NCBI GenBank assembly: GCA_963789495.1
Contig: CAWBLP010000033.1
Coordinates: 1 to 64,000 of the forward strand
From: CAWBLP01 sp963789495
GTDB lineage: Bacteria > Pseudomonadota > Alphaproteobacteria > Acetobacterales > Acetobacteraceae
Direction: 5' to 3'
DNA length: 64,000 bases
Shown here: positions 9,163 through 18,559 of the stretch, piece by piece
Numbering within the stretch: the stretch's first letter is position 1
Layout: each line of letters opens with the position of its first letter
Made by a program: the position numbers and the translations under genes
Notes under the pieces: model-generated
Seen by the model: the letters and a program-made list of their open reading frames with translations, nothing else
Told to the model about the DNA's origin: nothing
Databases searched by the model: none

Positions 9163-11361
9163 TCAGGCCATGACATCCACCGCCGGTTTCGGTCCGGCGT
9201 CACGAGAGAATTCCTGGCGCAACGCCTCATCCAACTGCTGCATCGTGAACGGCTTGCGCAGCACCACGAAATCCGGGTCGCGCAAGGACAGCACTTCGCT
9301 GTAGCCGGAGGCCAGCAGGATCGGCAGCGCCGGCATGCGTGCGCGAACCTGGCGGGCGAGGTCCAGCCCGCTCATGCCGTCCGGCATCACCACGTCGGTC
9401 AGCAGGAGATGCAGCGGCGGGTGCCCGACCGTCAGCCGGTCCAGCGCCGCCTGCGCCCGCTCCGCGAGTTCCACCGCATAGCCCAGGTTGCGCAGCATGT
9501 CGGCGCTGATCGACGCGACCTCGCGATTATCCTCCACCAGCAGAATACGCCGCTGCCCGGCACCGTCCTCTGCCGACGCCGGCGGCTCCGTTGCCTCGAC
9601 CGTCAGCGGCTTGTGGGATCGCGGCAGATAGATGCGCAGGCAGGTGCCGTGGCCGGGTTCGCTGGTCACCGAGACCGCGCCGCCGGCCTGGCGAGCGAAG
9701 CCATAAACCTGGCTTAGTCCGAGCCCGGTGCCGCGGCCGATCTCCTTGGTGGTGAAGAATGGCTCGAACGCCCGGGCAAGGATCTCGCGGGACATGCCAA
9801 CGCCGGTATCGGCCAGGGCCAGCAGCACGAACTCGCCGGATAAATCCGGGGCTTCGGCCACCTCCCCCGGAACGACGCGGGTATTGAGCGCCTCGATGGT
9901 GAACCCGCCGCCGGCGGGCATGGCATCGCGCGCATTCACCGCGACGTTCAACACGGCGATTTCCAACTCGCCCGGATCGACCTCGATCGGCCACAGCTCA
10001 TTGGGTATACGCAGCGAAAGCGTGATGTTGCCCCGCAACGAGGGTTTCAGGATCTCCTGCATGCGGGGCAATTCGACCCGCAGGTCCAGCACGCGTGGCG
10101 CCACGGTTTGGTTGCGCGCATAGGACAGCAACTGCCTGGTCAGGGCCGCGGCACGCTGCCCGGCATGCAGGATGCTGTCGAGTTGACGGTCGATCAGACG
10201 CGGTGCCCGCCGCTTCGCCAGTTCGGCGCTGCCCAGGATGACGGCCAGCAGGTTGTTGAAGTCATGTGCAACGCCACCGGTCAGCTTGCCCAGAGCTTCC
10301 AGCTTTTGACTCTGGCGGATTGCTTCCTCGGCCTGCAGCCGCTTATGCGTCTCCACCTCGGCCAGGCGGGCCGCGCTTTCCGCCTGCGAGGTCCGGCGCA
10401 TCGCGAGCAGGGTGATGGTGACCAGCGCCAGCGTCGCCGGGATGCCGAAATAGAGATGGGCGCGCACGGCCGCCAGCCACTGCTGGAAAACGGCCTGCTG
10501 CGTGACCGAGGTGAATACGATGATCCCGACATCGGGCAGGCGCCGCCAGGCGACCAGTCTTTCCTGGCCATCAATGACGGAGCGGACGCGAAACCGGCCG
10601 GAATCGGTGAACGGCGGGATGAAGTCACGGGCTGCCTGCGTGGAGGTCGTAACCACGGAGGCCGGAACCGGCGGCGAGCGGGCCAGCAGGACACCGTCAC
10701 TGCGGCGGATGGAAACAGTCCGTTCCCCGGTGAACAGGCCGGACGCATCCATGCGGTGGAAATAGTCCTCGAAGAATTCCGGACGTACCGAGGCGGCGAT
10801 CACGCCGCCATAGCGCCCGTCCGGCAGGCTGCGGCGGATCGACAGGTTGAAATAGCGCTGGCCGTCCGACCGCCTGATGCCGGGCGCACTGACATAGACT
10901 CCCGATCCCCCATCCGCGAAATGGCGCACATAGTCGCGGTCGGCGACACTCACCCCGTACGGGGCGGGATACTGGCTAGCGGTGACCAGCCCATGCCCAT
11001 CCCGCCCGACGATGAACACGTCGCGCACATGCGGCAGATGGTGCAGCACCACGCTCAGCCGATCATGCAACATGGCTTCGTTCGCCTGGATCGTCGCGTC
11101 GTCCATGCCGCGCACCAGCTGCTGCGTCTCCTCCAGCACCAGCAATTGCGTGTCCATCAGCTTCGATACGGTCTCGTAAACGAGATCGGCGAGACGCGCA
11201 GTCCGCTTCCAGGCGTCCTCCTGCTGCTTGTACCAGGCGATCGTGCCGCCCGCGGCCAGCACCGACAGCGGCAGCAGAACGGCCGCCACCGCCAGCACAC
11301 GCAGCAGTCGCACGGCATCCAGGCGGTGGTTCGGCTTGCCTTGGGTCAAGCGGGCGGCCAC
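9163..11361 (-). CDS. Hybrid sensor histidine kinase with C-terminal receiver
   Basis: 732 residues. A membrane span at ~19-42 is followed by a periplasmic Cache-like sensor (residues ~45-300, with DRDYVRHFADG and YFNLSIRR), a second span at ~303-320 and a short coiled segment. The HisKA box GKLTGGVAHDFNNLLAV carries phospho-acceptor His366. The HATPase domain follows (NVAVNARDAM, DTGVGM, FFTTKEIGRGTGLGLSQVYG). The C-terminal receiver has phospho-acceptor Asp656 in LLTDVVMP and a KPF lysine. The HDFNNLL form is typical of alphaproteobacterial hybrid kinases. No partner regulator is adjacent. The ligand is unknown; the neighbouring catabolic enzymes suggest a small organic acid, by inference. 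Confidence 0.9.
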   Translation of the reverse strand: MAARLTQGKPNHRLDAVRLLRVLAVAAVLLPLSVLAAGGTIAWYKQQEDAWKRTARLADLVYETVSKLMDTQLLVLEETQQLVRGMDDATIQANEAMLHDRLSVVLHHLPHVRDVFIVGRDGHGLVTASQYPAPYGVSVADRDYVRHFADGGSGVYVSAPGIRRSDGQRYFNLSIRRSLPDGRYGGVIAASVRPEFFEDYFHRMDASGLFTGERTVSIRRSDGVLLARSPPVPASVVTTSTQAARDFIPPFTDSGRFRVRSVIDGQERLVAWRRLPDVGIIVFTSVTQQAVFQQWLAAVRAHLYFGIPATLALVTITLLAMRRTSQAESAARLAEVETHKRLQAEEAIRQSQKLEALGKLTGGVAHDFNNLLAVILGSAELAKRRAPRLIDRQLDSILHAGQRAAALTRQLLSYARNQTVAPRVLDLRVELPRMQEILKPSLRGNITLSLRIPNELWPIEVDPGELEIAVLNVAVNARDAMPAGGGFTIEALNTRVVPGEVAEAPDLSGEFVLLALADTGVGMSREILARAFEPFFTTKEIGRGTGLGLSQVYGFARQAGGAVSVTSEPGHGTCLRIYLPRSHKPLTVEATEPPASAEDGAGQRRILLVEDNREVASISADMLRNLGYAVELAERAQAALDRLTVGHPPLHLLLTDVVMPDGMSGLDLARQVRARMPALPILLASGYSEVLSLRDPDFVVLRKPFTMQQLDEALRQEFSRDAGPKPAVDVMA

Positions 11362-11645
11362 GCGGTTTCCTCATTCAATCTCCGGCTGCTCGTTCAGCCG
11401 CAGCCGGACCGGTACGGTAGTTTCGCAAACGGGTTGTCGCCAGCGTGTAATACGGCAAGCTGTTCCGCGCATTCACGTTGCTGTGGGTCTCCTCCGGGCA
11501 GGCAGTGCGCTTGCGCAACGGCGCCGCTGTGGCAGGCTGGCCCCGAAGGCGGCTGCCTCCCGTGCATGCAGGCCGGTTGCCCAGGCCCGCCGGCCGTGCT
11601 TGAAAGCGCTGCACTGGTAGCGCGAACATCCAGGCGAGGAAATGT
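11362..11645. promoter_or_regulatory. Divergent promoter region
   Basis: This 284-bp stretch lies between the leftward kinase gene and the rightward enolase-superfamily gene, so both promoters must be here. I cannot place -35/-10 boxes with confidence. aggaaatg at 11636-11643 gives the downstream gene its ribosome binding region. Confidence 0.4.
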
Positions 11646-12818
11646 ATGAAGATCGAACGGGTCGAGACCTTTCAGGCCGATGCCGGCTGGCGGATGTTCT
11701 CTTTCCTGAAGGTCACCACCAACGACGGCATCATCGGCTGGTCGGAGTTCAACGAAAGCTTCGGTTCAATCGGTCTGTCGGACGTGATCCGTGGGCTGTC
11801 GCCGGTGCTGATCGGCAAAGACCCGCGTCGATTCGAGCAGATCACCCAGCATCTGCATGTGCTGACCCGCCAGTCGCGCGGCGGGCTGAACCAGCAGGCG
11901 ATCGCGGCGATCGAGAACGCGCTGCTGGATGTCACCGGCAAGGCCTATGGCGTGCCGGTCTATGCGCTGTTCGGTGGGCCGATCCGCGACCGCATCGCGG
12001 TGTACTGGTCGCATTTCGGCACCTATCGCGTGCGCAGCGCGGCGTTGATGGGGATTCCGGCGCTGCACAGCTACGACGACCTGGCGCGCCACGCGGTGGA
12101 AGTGAAGCAACGCGGCTTTCGCGGCCTGAAGACCAATATCCTGCCGCTGGGTGAGGACGGGCTGAGCTCCTACGTGCCGGGCTTCGGCCGTACGCCTGGC
12201 TGGCCGGAGCTGAACTGGGACAACAAGCTGACCATCGGCCTGCAGCGGCAACTGGCCGCGATCCGCGATGCGGTCGGGCCGGAGATGGGCATCCATCTCG
12301 ACATCAACTTCAACTTCAAGACCGAAGGGTTCAAGCGCATCGCCGAGGCGGTGGCGCCGGCCAACCTGACCTGGCTGGAGATCGACACCCACGACGCGCC
12401 GGCGCTGGCCGAGATCAAGCGCGGCGCGCATTGTCCGATCGCCTCCTGCGAGACGTTGCATGGGCGGCGCGAGTTCAAGCCGTTCTTCGACCAGTACGCG
12501 ACCGACGTCGCGATCGTGGACGTGATCTGGAACGGGCTGAACGAATCGCTGAAGATCGCCTCGATGGCCGATGTGTACGAGGTGAATGTAGCGCCGCATA
12601 ATTTCTACGGGCACCTGTGCAGTGCGATCAGTGCGACGTTCAGCGCACTGGTGCCGAACTTCCGTGTCATGGAGATCGACATCGACAGCGCGCCCTGGCG
12701 CGACGATTTCTATCTGACGGTGCCGAAGATCGAGGATGGGATGTTCGTACTGCCGGACGGTCCCGGCTGGGGCATCGACGTGAATGAACAGGCGGTCCGG
12801 GCGAGGCCGCCAAAATAG
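11646..12818 (+). CDS. Mandelate racemase/muconate lactonizing enzyme family protein
   Basis: 390 residues, enolase superfamily, usually a sugar-acid or hydroxy-acid dehydratase or racemase. The capping domain occupies residues 1-~125. The barrel shows metal ligands in order: D in HLDINFN (~218), E in WLEID (~246) and E in SCETLHG (~272). The general-base segment is VAPHNFYGHL with His ~318. The second-strand motif reads LKTN, so the usual KxK has asparagine at the second position. That resembles the KxN of galactonate-type dehydratases more than mandelate racemase. A predicted D-2-hydroxyacid dehydrogenase follows 73 bp later on the same strand, consistent with a short acid-sugar pathway. 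Confidence 0.85.
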   Translation: MKIERVETFQADAGWRMFSFLKVTTNDGIIGWSEFNESFGSIGLSDVIRGLSPVLIGKDPRRFEQITQHLHVLTRQSRGGLNQQAIAAIENALLDVTGKAYGVPVYALFGGPIRDRIAVYWSHFGTYRVRSAALMGIPALHSYDDLARHAVEVKQRGFRGLKTNILPLGEDGLSSYVPGFGRTPGWPELNWDNKLTIGLQRQLAAIRDAVGPEMGIHLDINFNFKTEGFKRIAEAVAPANLTWLEIDTHDAPALAEIKRGAHCPIASCETLHGRREFKPFFDQYATDVAIVDVIWNGLNESLKIASMADVYEVNVAPHNFYGHLCSAISATFSALVPNFRVMEIDIDSAPWRDDFYLTVPKIEDGMFVLPDGPGWGIDVNEQAVRARPPK

Positions 12819-12891
12819 CCGAGGGCGTATCAGGATTCCTCTCCCCTTGCGGGAGCGGGACAAGACTTCAGGCCAACGAAGGAGATAGACA

Positions 12892-13938
12892 GTGGCGAAA
12901 TTCAAGATCGCGACGCCTGCCGGGGCGAGCTTTACCGTTGCAGGTGGCGGCTACGACTTCGAGATGGAGCCGCTGGAAGGCATCGACGCGGAGATCGTCG
13001 AAGGCCCGACCGATGAGGACGGGTTCATCAAGTTCGCTCAGGATGCCGATGCGATCTACGCCAAGGGCATGCGCTTCACCAAGAAGGTGATCGATGGCCT
13101 GCCGGAACGCTGCCGCGGGATCATTCTCGGCAGCGTCGGCGTGGACAGTGTCGACGTGAAGGCGGCGACCGAGCGCGGCATTCCGGTGACGAACTGCCCC
13201 GATACCTTCATCGAGGAAGTCGCCGACCACGCGATGATGCTGCTGCTGTCGACGTTCCGCCGCACCATCGAGCAGGACAAGATGGTGCGCGAGGGCAAGT
13301 GGCGCGAAGGCCGTCCGGCGCTGCTGGAGATCCCGCGGCTGATGGGGCAGACGCTGGGCCTGGTCTCGTTCGGCCATGTCGCCCGCGCGGTGGCCAAGCG
13401 CGCCAAGCCGTTCGGCCTGCGCATCATGGCCTATGACCCGTTCATCGAGGAACTGGTCATGGTGGAACACGGTGTGATTCCGTCGACGCTGGAGGAAGTG
13501 CTGTCGCAGTCGGATTTCGTCTCGATGCACGCGCCGGCGCGGCCCGAGGTCGAAGGCATGCTGGGCGAGAAGCATTTCAAGCTGATGAAGAAGACGGCGA
13601 TCTTCATCAATACCGGGCGTGGGCCGACGGTGCAGGAAGCGGCGCTGATCAAGGCATTGGAAGAGAAGTGGATCGCCTATGCCGGCCTCGACGTGCTGGA
13701 GATCGAGCCGCCGGGCAACAACAATCCGCTGCTGAAGATGGACAACGTGATCCTGAGTGCGCACACGGCGAGCGCGTCGGCGCGGTTCGATCCGGCGCGC
13801 AAGCGGCATGTCGGGCGTGAGCTGGCACTGGTGCTGGAAGGCGGCTGGCCGATGAGCTGCGTCAATCCGGCGGTGCTGATGAACAGCAAGCTGCGCCGCT
13901 GGCAGCCGATTTCGATGGAGCGCGGTCCGAATAGCTAG
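12892..13938 (+). CDS. D-2-hydroxyacid dehydrogenase (SerA-like)
   Basis: 348 residues. The GTG start is preceded by gaaggagat at ideal spacing. The NAD-binding domain begins at LGLVSFGHVARAVAKRAKPFG, a GxGxxx variant in which the second glycine position is H-V-A. The catalytic Arg region is INTGRGPTVQEAAL. The acid/base histidine lies in SAHTASASARFDPARKR. The family oxidises D-2-hydroxyacids or reduces 2-oxoacids in the cytoplasm. It lacks the C-terminal ACT domains of full-length SerA. Its position after the enolase-superfamily gene suggests it acts on that enzyme's product. Substrate unknown. Confidence 0.85.
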   Translation: MAKFKIATPAGASFTVAGGGYDFEMEPLEGIDAEIVEGPTDEDGFIKFAQDADAIYAKGMRFTKKVIDGLPERCRGIILGSVGVDSVDVKAATERGIPVTNCPDTFIEEVADHAMMLLLSTFRRTIEQDKMVREGKWREGRPALLEIPRLMGQTLGLVSFGHVARAVAKRAKPFGLRIMAYDPFIEELVMVEHGVIPSTLEEVLSQSDFVSMHAPARPEVEGMLGEKHFKLMKKTAIFINTGRGPTVQEAALIKALEEKWIAYAGLDVLEIEPPGNNNPLLKMDNVILSAHTASASARFDPARKRHVGRELALVLEGGWPMSCVNPAVLMNSKLRRWQPISMERGPNS

Positions 13939-13949
13939 GGGTGCGCTAG

Positions 13950-14175
13950 GAGCTTTGCCCCTGGCCCCATCCGGGGCGTCGCCCCGGAACCCCCAGCAAA
14001 GGCTCGCCTTTGCAATCGGTCTGTTTGGAGCGGGGAGCGGGCACGACCGCCTCGGGACCTGGTATCATCACCACCGACCTCCCACCCCAAATGCGGTCGG
14101 TTCCAAGGGCCGGGCCCTTGGCGGGGGTTCAAGGGGCAGCGCCCATTGATGCGGGTTGGGGGCAACGCCCCCGCC
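13950..14175. repeat. Intergenic cluster of GC palindromes
   Basis: Two perfect short hairpins flank this convergent gap: ccggggc-gtc-gccccgg near 13972-13988 and gggggc-aac-gccccc near 14159-14173. The first core also occurs near 7322. They sit between convergent genes and may act as bidirectional transcription ends, though no U-run follows either of them. Confidence 0.55.
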
Positions 14176-14177
14176 CG

Positions 14178-14726
14178 TCACGCCGCGAGCGACACCGGCT
14201 GGGACAGCGCCGTCTCCCCATCCAGCACCGCCGCAGCGGCATGCACCACCGCGGCGATCCGCACCGCAGCCTGCACCTGCTCACTCGTCAGGCCGGCAGC
14301 ACGCACCACTTTTTCGTGGCTCTCCATACACATCCCGCAGCCATTCACCGCGGATACCGCGAGCGACCACAGCTCGAATGTGGCTTTGTCGACACCCGGA
14401 CGCGCCATCACGTTCATCCGCAGCTTCGCCGGCATGGTCGGATAATCGCCGCCGACCAGATGGGTGAAGCGGTAGTAGACGTTGTTCATCGCCATGATCG
14501 CCGCCGCCGCCTTCGCCGCGGTCAGCGCCTCCACCGACACTACCGACGCGAATTCCGCCAGCACCGCCTGGGTCACCTCCTGGTTCCGCGCGGCCAGCGC
14601 GGACGCGACGAACGTGCCGGCCCGCTGCTCCTCGGTGAGCACAGGCTCGCCGGCCAGCGAGCCGAGGTTCAGCCTGATGTCCCTCGCGTAGTCAGGCAGC
14701 CGGGCTTTCAGATGATCGAGCGACAT
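14178..14726 (-). CDS. ahpD: AhpD alkylhydroperoxidase
   Basis: 182 residues, carboxymuconolactone decarboxylase/AhpD fold. The active site NGCGMCMESHE gives Cys130, Cys133 and His137, the same CxxC positions as in mycobacterial AhpD. In characterised systems AhpD passes electrons to AhpC and has weak peroxidase activity. The start is the ATG one base after the stop of the peroxiredoxin gene, so the two are translationally coupled. An upstream extension of the frame is discarded because it lies inside ahpC. Confidence 0.92.
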   Translation of the reverse strand: MSLDHLKARLPDYARDIRLNLGSLAGEPVLTEEQRAGTFVASALAARNQEVTQAVLAEFASVVSVEALTAAKAAAAIMAMNNVYYRFTHLVGGDYPTMPAKLRMNVMARPGVDKATFELWSLAVSAVNGCGMCMESHEKVVRAAGLTSEQVQAAVRIAAVVHAAAAVLDGETALSQPVSLAA

Positions 14727-14727
14727 G

Positions 14728-15279
14728 TCACGCCGCCTGCAGGACCGGCTGGCCCTTGTTCCAGTTGCACGGGCACAGTTCATCGGTCTGCAACGCATCC
14801 AGCACGCGCATCACCTCGGCCGGATTGCGGCCAACGTTCAGGTCGTTCACCGCGGCGAAGCGGATGATCCCGTCCGGATCGACCACGAACGTCGCGCGCA
14901 GCGCCACGCCCTCGGCACGGTCCAGCACGCCGCAGGCGCTTGCCAGCTCCCGCTTGACGTCGGCCAGCATCGGGATCGGCAGGTCGCGCAGATCCGCATG
15001 ATGCAGGCGCCAGTTCAGGTGCACATACTCGTTGTCGATCGACACGCCGTACACCACGGCGTCGCGATCGGCGAAATCACCGGCCAGCTTGCCGAATGCG
15101 ACGATCTCGGTCGGGCAGACGAAGGTGAAGTCCTTTGGCCAGAAGAACACCACCTTCCACTTGCCGGCATCGCTGGCGGTATTGATCTCGGTGAAAACGG
15201 AGGCGGGATCCAGGCCCTCGGCACCCGGCTTGACGGCAGTGACGGAAAATTCGGGAAAGCGGTCGCCGACGGTCAGCAT
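14728..15279 (-). CDS. ahpC: Alkyl hydroperoxide reductase AhpC (peroxiredoxin)
   Basis: 183 residues, AhpC/TSA family, cytoplasmic reduction of organic peroxides. The peroxidatic cysteine is Cys55 in FTFVCPTEI. The resolving region at the C-terminus is DELCPCNW, with Cys169 and Cys171, the extra-cysteine arrangement of AhpD-dependent AhpC. The start at 15279 leaves a normal short N-terminus; the frame extends upstream but into the promoter gap. It is first gene of a two-gene operon with ahpD and diverges from oxyR, so peroxide-dependent activation by OxyR is the expected control. Confidence 0.93.
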   Translation of the reverse strand: MLTVGDRFPEFSVTAVKPGAEGLDPASVFTEINTASDAGKWKVVFFWPKDFTFVCPTEIVAFGKLAGDFADRDAVVYGVSIDNEYVHLNWRLHHADLRDLPIPMLADVKRELASACGVLDRAEGVALRATFVVDPDGIIRFAAVNDLNVGRNPAEVMRVLDALQTDELCPCNWNKGQPVLQAA

Positions 15280-15374
15280 GCTTGCAGCTCCAGTAGGTTG
15301 GTGTCGCCTGGGTATGGCGCGGCGCCTAATTTCATGCCAATGAATAACATCGGACATTTTGATCGATTGAGACG
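15280..15374. promoter_or_regulatory. Divergent ahpC/oxyR control region
   Basis: This 95-bp gap holds the promoters of both operons. Its right half (about 15330-15370) is AT-richer than its surroundings. OxyR sites are long and degenerate, and I cannot assign a specific box with confidence; the regulatory link is inferred from the gene arrangement. Confidence 0.6.
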
Positions 15375-16298
15375 ATGATCCCACTGCCCAGCCCACGGCA
15401 GCTCCGCTACCTCGTCGCCCTGGCCGAGTGCCGGCATTTCGGCCGCGCGGCACTGGCCTGCGCGGTGACGCAATCGACGCTGTCGGCGGGCATCCTGGCG
15501 CTGGAACGCCAGCTCGATGCGCCGATCCTGGACCGTGCCGCCGGCAAGCATGTGGTGTTCACCCCGCTGGGGCTGGAGCTGGTGGAGCGGGGCCGGCTGG
15601 CACTGTCGTCGCTGGAGGCCGTGGTGGAGGCGGCGACGGCCGCCCGCGCCCCGATGAGCGGACCACTGCGCCTGGGCGTAATCCCCACCATCGGCCCGTT
15701 TCTGCTGCCGCGGCTGATGCCGACACTGCGCGAGGCGTTTCCGCGGTTGCGCCTGTTCTTGCGAGAGGACACCACCGCGCGGCTGGTGGAGCGGCTGCAC
15801 GCCAACCGGCTGGACGTGCTGCTGCTCGCGCTGCCCTGCGATTGCGGCGGAGCGGAAGCGGTGCCGGTGGCGCGCGACGAATTCCTGGTCGCATTGCCGC
15901 CCAATCACGCCCTCGCGTCGCAGGAACGTATCCCCGTTTCCGCCCTGGCCACGGAACGCCTGTTGCTGCTGGAGGAAGGCCATTGCCTGCGCGACCAGGC
16001 ATTGGCGGTATGCGGCCTGCTGGCGGGCGACCGAGGCGGCGATACCGACGCCTTCCTCGCCACCAGCCTGCATACCCTGGTGCAGATGGTCGCCGGAGGC
16101 CTCGGGGTGACACTGCTGCCGCGCCTGGCCGTCGCCGCGGGTGTCGCCGCCGGTACTGGCCTGGTGCTCCGCCCCCTGGCCAGCGCTGGTGCCTGGCGCA
16201 CGCTTGGCCTGGCCTGGCGCCCCAACACCCCTCGGGCGGCGGAGTTCCGCGCCCTGGTGCCGCATGTCACCGAGGCTTGCCGAGAGGCCGCGACCTGA
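15375..16298 (+). CDS. oxyR: LysR-type peroxide regulator OxyR
   Basis: 307 residues. An N-terminal winged helix-turn-helix (RQLRYLVALAECRHFGRAA, then TQSTLSAGILALE) is followed by a LysR effector domain. The redox segment LLLLEEGHCLRDQALAVCG carries Cys204 and Cys213, nine residues apart, matching Cys199/Cys208 of E. coli OxyR with nearly the same surrounding residues. It senses H2O2 by disulfide formation and activates antioxidant genes. It is transcribed away from ahpC-ahpD, the classic layout. Confidence 0.95.
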   Translation: MIPLPSPRQLRYLVALAECRHFGRAALACAVTQSTLSAGILALERQLDAPILDRAAGKHVVFTPLGLELVERGRLALSSLEAVVEAATAARAPMSGPLRLGVIPTIGPFLLPRLMPTLREAFPRLRLFLREDTTARLVERLHANRLDVLLLALPCDCGGAEAVPVARDEFLVALPPNHALASQERIPVSALATERLLLLEEGHCLRDQALAVCGLLAGDRGGDTDAFLATSLHTLVQMVAGGLGVTLLPRLAVAAGVAAGTGLVLRPLASAGAWRTLGLAWRPNTPRAAEFRALVPHVTEACREAAT

Positions 16299-16314
16299 GC
16301 CGCTGAAGCGCGCA

Positions 16315-16352
16315 GCAAAAAAGAAGGCGCGCCCCTTTCCGGAAGGGCGCAC
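16315..16352 (-). terminator. Terminator of the acyl-CoA synthetase transcript
   Basis: A stem of gcgcccctt paired with aagggcgc, with a short tccgg loop, lies at about 16328-16350. On the minus strand it is followed by the complement of gcaaaaaagaagg, a T-rich tract. It may also help end oxyR transcription from the other side. Confidence 0.65.
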
Positions 16353-16480
16353 GCTGAAGGCATTCGATCAATTTACGGTCGCAGAGAAACTGGCATACGG
16401 CAAGGGGAGCGGGAAGGAACCTGGTGCTGTGTGCCTGTGGGATCAGGCCCGGCCGTCGATCCCGGAAGACCAGGCAGCGT

Positions 16481-16545
16481 GTGCTGCGCGACCCGATCGG
16501 TCCGGTGGAGATGGCCGGGTCAAGCCCGCCCATGATGCAAACCGG
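16481..16545. repeat. Dispersed palindromic repeat, copy A
   Basis: It carries the core tgctgcgcgacccgatcg followed by a variant of gatggccgggtcaagcccg. The same core in the same order occurs near 23.3 kb and 36.4 kb. Only the right half of the element is clear here. Confidence 0.65.
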
Positions 16546-16720
16546 ACCCGGCCACGGCACAACCCAACCTGACCATGGCGCAAGCTGGACGTGCCCATTC
16601 CGCAACCGGACGTGCCACTTCGCCAATTCATCGCGCGAACGGCCCGCTTCGACCATGCCCGCTTCGACCATGAAGGAGTGCGGATACGCCGAGCTCGATC
16701 CGCATGCGTCAGATCAACGG

Positions 16721-18487
16721 TCACCCGTGCAGCCTGGCCAGCACCGCCGCATTGGCGCGGAGCACCAGCATGCGGCGAATCTTCTGCGTCGGCGTCAGCA
16801 GCCCATTCTCCACGGTGAATGCCGGCACCACCGCCTGCTTCCGAATCCGCTCGGTCACCGACAGCCGCATATTGGTGCGGTTCACCGCGAGCGCGACCGC
16901 CACATCGTCATAGCCATCCGCGGGAACCACCAGCGCGGAGAGGCCTGAGCGTCCGTCGCCGGCGACCACGGCCTGTGCGATCTCGGCTTCCGCCATCAGC
17001 ATCCCCTCGATCCGCGCGGGTGACACATTCTCCCCGCCCGACAGCACGATGATGTCCTTCTTGCGATCGGTGATGCGCAGATATCCGTCCCCGTCCAATT
17101 CGCCGATGTCGCCCGTGTGCAGCCAGCCGTCGCGGATCGCGTTCGCGGTCTCGGCTGGCCGCAGCCAGTAGCCGTCCATCACCAGGTCGCCGCGCACCAG
17201 GATTTCGCCATCCTCGGCCAGCCGCAGCTCGACGCCCTGCAGCACCCGCCCGACGGTATCCACCCGGATCGCATCGGGCGGATTGGCGCTGATCACCGGG
17301 CCGGCTTCGGTCTGGCCGTAGCCCTGCATGATCTTGAGGCCGAGTGCCAGGAAGAAGCGTCCGACCTCGGGTTCCAGACGAGCGCCGCCGGACATCGCCG
17401 CGACCAGCCGGCCGCCGAACCGCGCCCGCACCTTCGCCCGCACCAACCGATCGAGCAGCGAGTCCAGCAGCCGGTCTCGCAGCGACAAGGGCAGGCGGTC
17501 GATCCGCCGCAGCCCGATCGCCAGGGCCTGGTTGAAGAGACGCTGCTGCCAGGCCGGCTGCCGCGGCACCTGGGCGAGGATGCGCGCTCGAATCACCTCC
17601 AGCACGCGCGGCACCACGGTCATGATGGTTGGCCGCACCGCCAGCAGGTCGGCCGCCAGATGCTCGACCCCGCGCGCATAGACGATCTCGGTGCCGATGC
17701 TGGGCAGGAAGAACACGCCGACCGTGTGTTCGTAGCTGTGCGAGGTCGGCAGGTAGGACAGGTAGATCTCATCCTTCAGCCGCAACGGCCGCAGCAGCTC
17801 GAAAGCGCCGCGGCAGTTCGACAGGATGCAGCGATGCGGCAGCATCACACCCTTGGGCGCGCCGCCGGTGCCGGAGGTGTATATCAGGCAGGCCAGCGCA
17901 GTCGCCGGAATGCCGGACGCTTCCAGCGCGATGTCGTCCGGTGGGGCGGTGTCGGACACCAGCTCCGCCCAGGGCAGCAGGATCCCCTCCGGCAACTGAG
18001 CGGAGTGACCTGGCGTGCCAGTGGCCACCGCGTCCGGTCCGTCCATCACCACCAGCAGATCCAGCCCATTGGCGCGCTGCCCGGCCTGGCGCAGCCGAAC
18101 CGCCAGGGCGGGCGAGGACACGATCGCGACCCGGGCACCGGAATCGCGCAGGATATGCGCGTGGTCTTCCACCGTGTTGGTGGTGTAGGCCGGCACCGGG
18201 ATGGCGCGGATCGCCATCAGGGCGGTCTCAGCGATCGGGTATTCGGGCCGGTTCTCCGACACGATGACCACACGGTCGCCGGCCGACACCCCGGCCGCGC
18301 GCAGCCGTCGCGCGCAGGACGCGGCCATGCGGCCGAAGCCGCCCCAGGTGGTGCCGTGCCAGGCCCCGTCGCGATACGCGCGCAGCATCGGCCGGTCGGG
18401 CCAGGACCGCGCCAGCGCGAACATCATGGCGGCCAGATTCGGCCAGTTTGGGTAGCTCTCCACGTCTCCTCCCCGGCCTGCCGCCAT
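16721..18487 (-). CDS. Long-chain fatty-acid-CoA ligase (AMP-binding)
   Basis: 588 residues, ANL superfamily, of the eukaryote-like FadD15/Faa type. It activates a fatty acid with ATP to an acyl-AMP and then an acyl-CoA. The P-loop motif is LIYTSGTGGAPKGVMLPH near residue 203. The core motif is MQGYGQTEAGPVIS near residue 390, the hinge is HTGDIGELDGDGYLRITDRKKDIIVLSGGENVSP, and the C-terminal catalytic lysine region is LTPTQKIRR. No signal or membrane span. It is divergent from the peptidase gene with a 72-bp gap that must hold both promoters. Confidence 0.92.
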   Translation of the reverse strand: MAAGRGGDVESYPNWPNLAAMMFALARSWPDRPMLRAYRDGAWHGTTWGGFGRMAASCARRLRAAGVSAGDRVVIVSENRPEYPIAETALMAIRAIPVPAYTTNTVEDHAHILRDSGARVAIVSSPALAVRLRQAGQRANGLDLLVVMDGPDAVATGTPGHSAQLPEGILLPWAELVSDTAPPDDIALEASGIPATALACLIYTSGTGGAPKGVMLPHRCILSNCRGAFELLRPLRLKDEIYLSYLPTSHSYEHTVGVFFLPSIGTEIVYARGVEHLAADLLAVRPTIMTVVPRVLEVIRARILAQVPRQPAWQQRLFNQALAIGLRRIDRLPLSLRDRLLDSLLDRLVRAKVRARFGGRLVAAMSGGARLEPEVGRFFLALGLKIMQGYGQTEAGPVISANPPDAIRVDTVGRVLQGVELRLAEDGEILVRGDLVMDGYWLRPAETANAIRDGWLHTGDIGELDGDGYLRITDRKKDIIVLSGGENVSPARIEGMLMAEAEIAQAVVAGDGRSGLSALVVPADGYDDVAVALAVNRTNMRLSVTERIRKQAVVPAFTVENGLLTPTQKIRRMLVLRANAAVLARLHG

Positions 18488-18559
18488 CGCAACCCTTTGA
18501 CGCTCGCCCCTCCTACCTTACATGGATGACGAACGCACCCAGCCGAGGACAAGCCGGCA

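Larger units (their letters stand above)
16299..16720. other. Convergent gap with terminator and dispersed repeat
   Basis: This gap lies between oxyR and the leftward acyl-CoA synthetase. It holds a hairpin terminator at 16315-16352 and a dispersed-repeat copy near 16481-16545. Around 16600-16680 there are short direct repetitions (gacgtgcc twice; gcccgcttcgaccat twice). No gene is supported. Confidence 0.6.

Noticed and set aside
10108..11649. A 513-codon + frame opposite the hybrid kinase
   Set aside because: It is antisense to a clear kinase with all motifs; composition is the complement of coding sequence.
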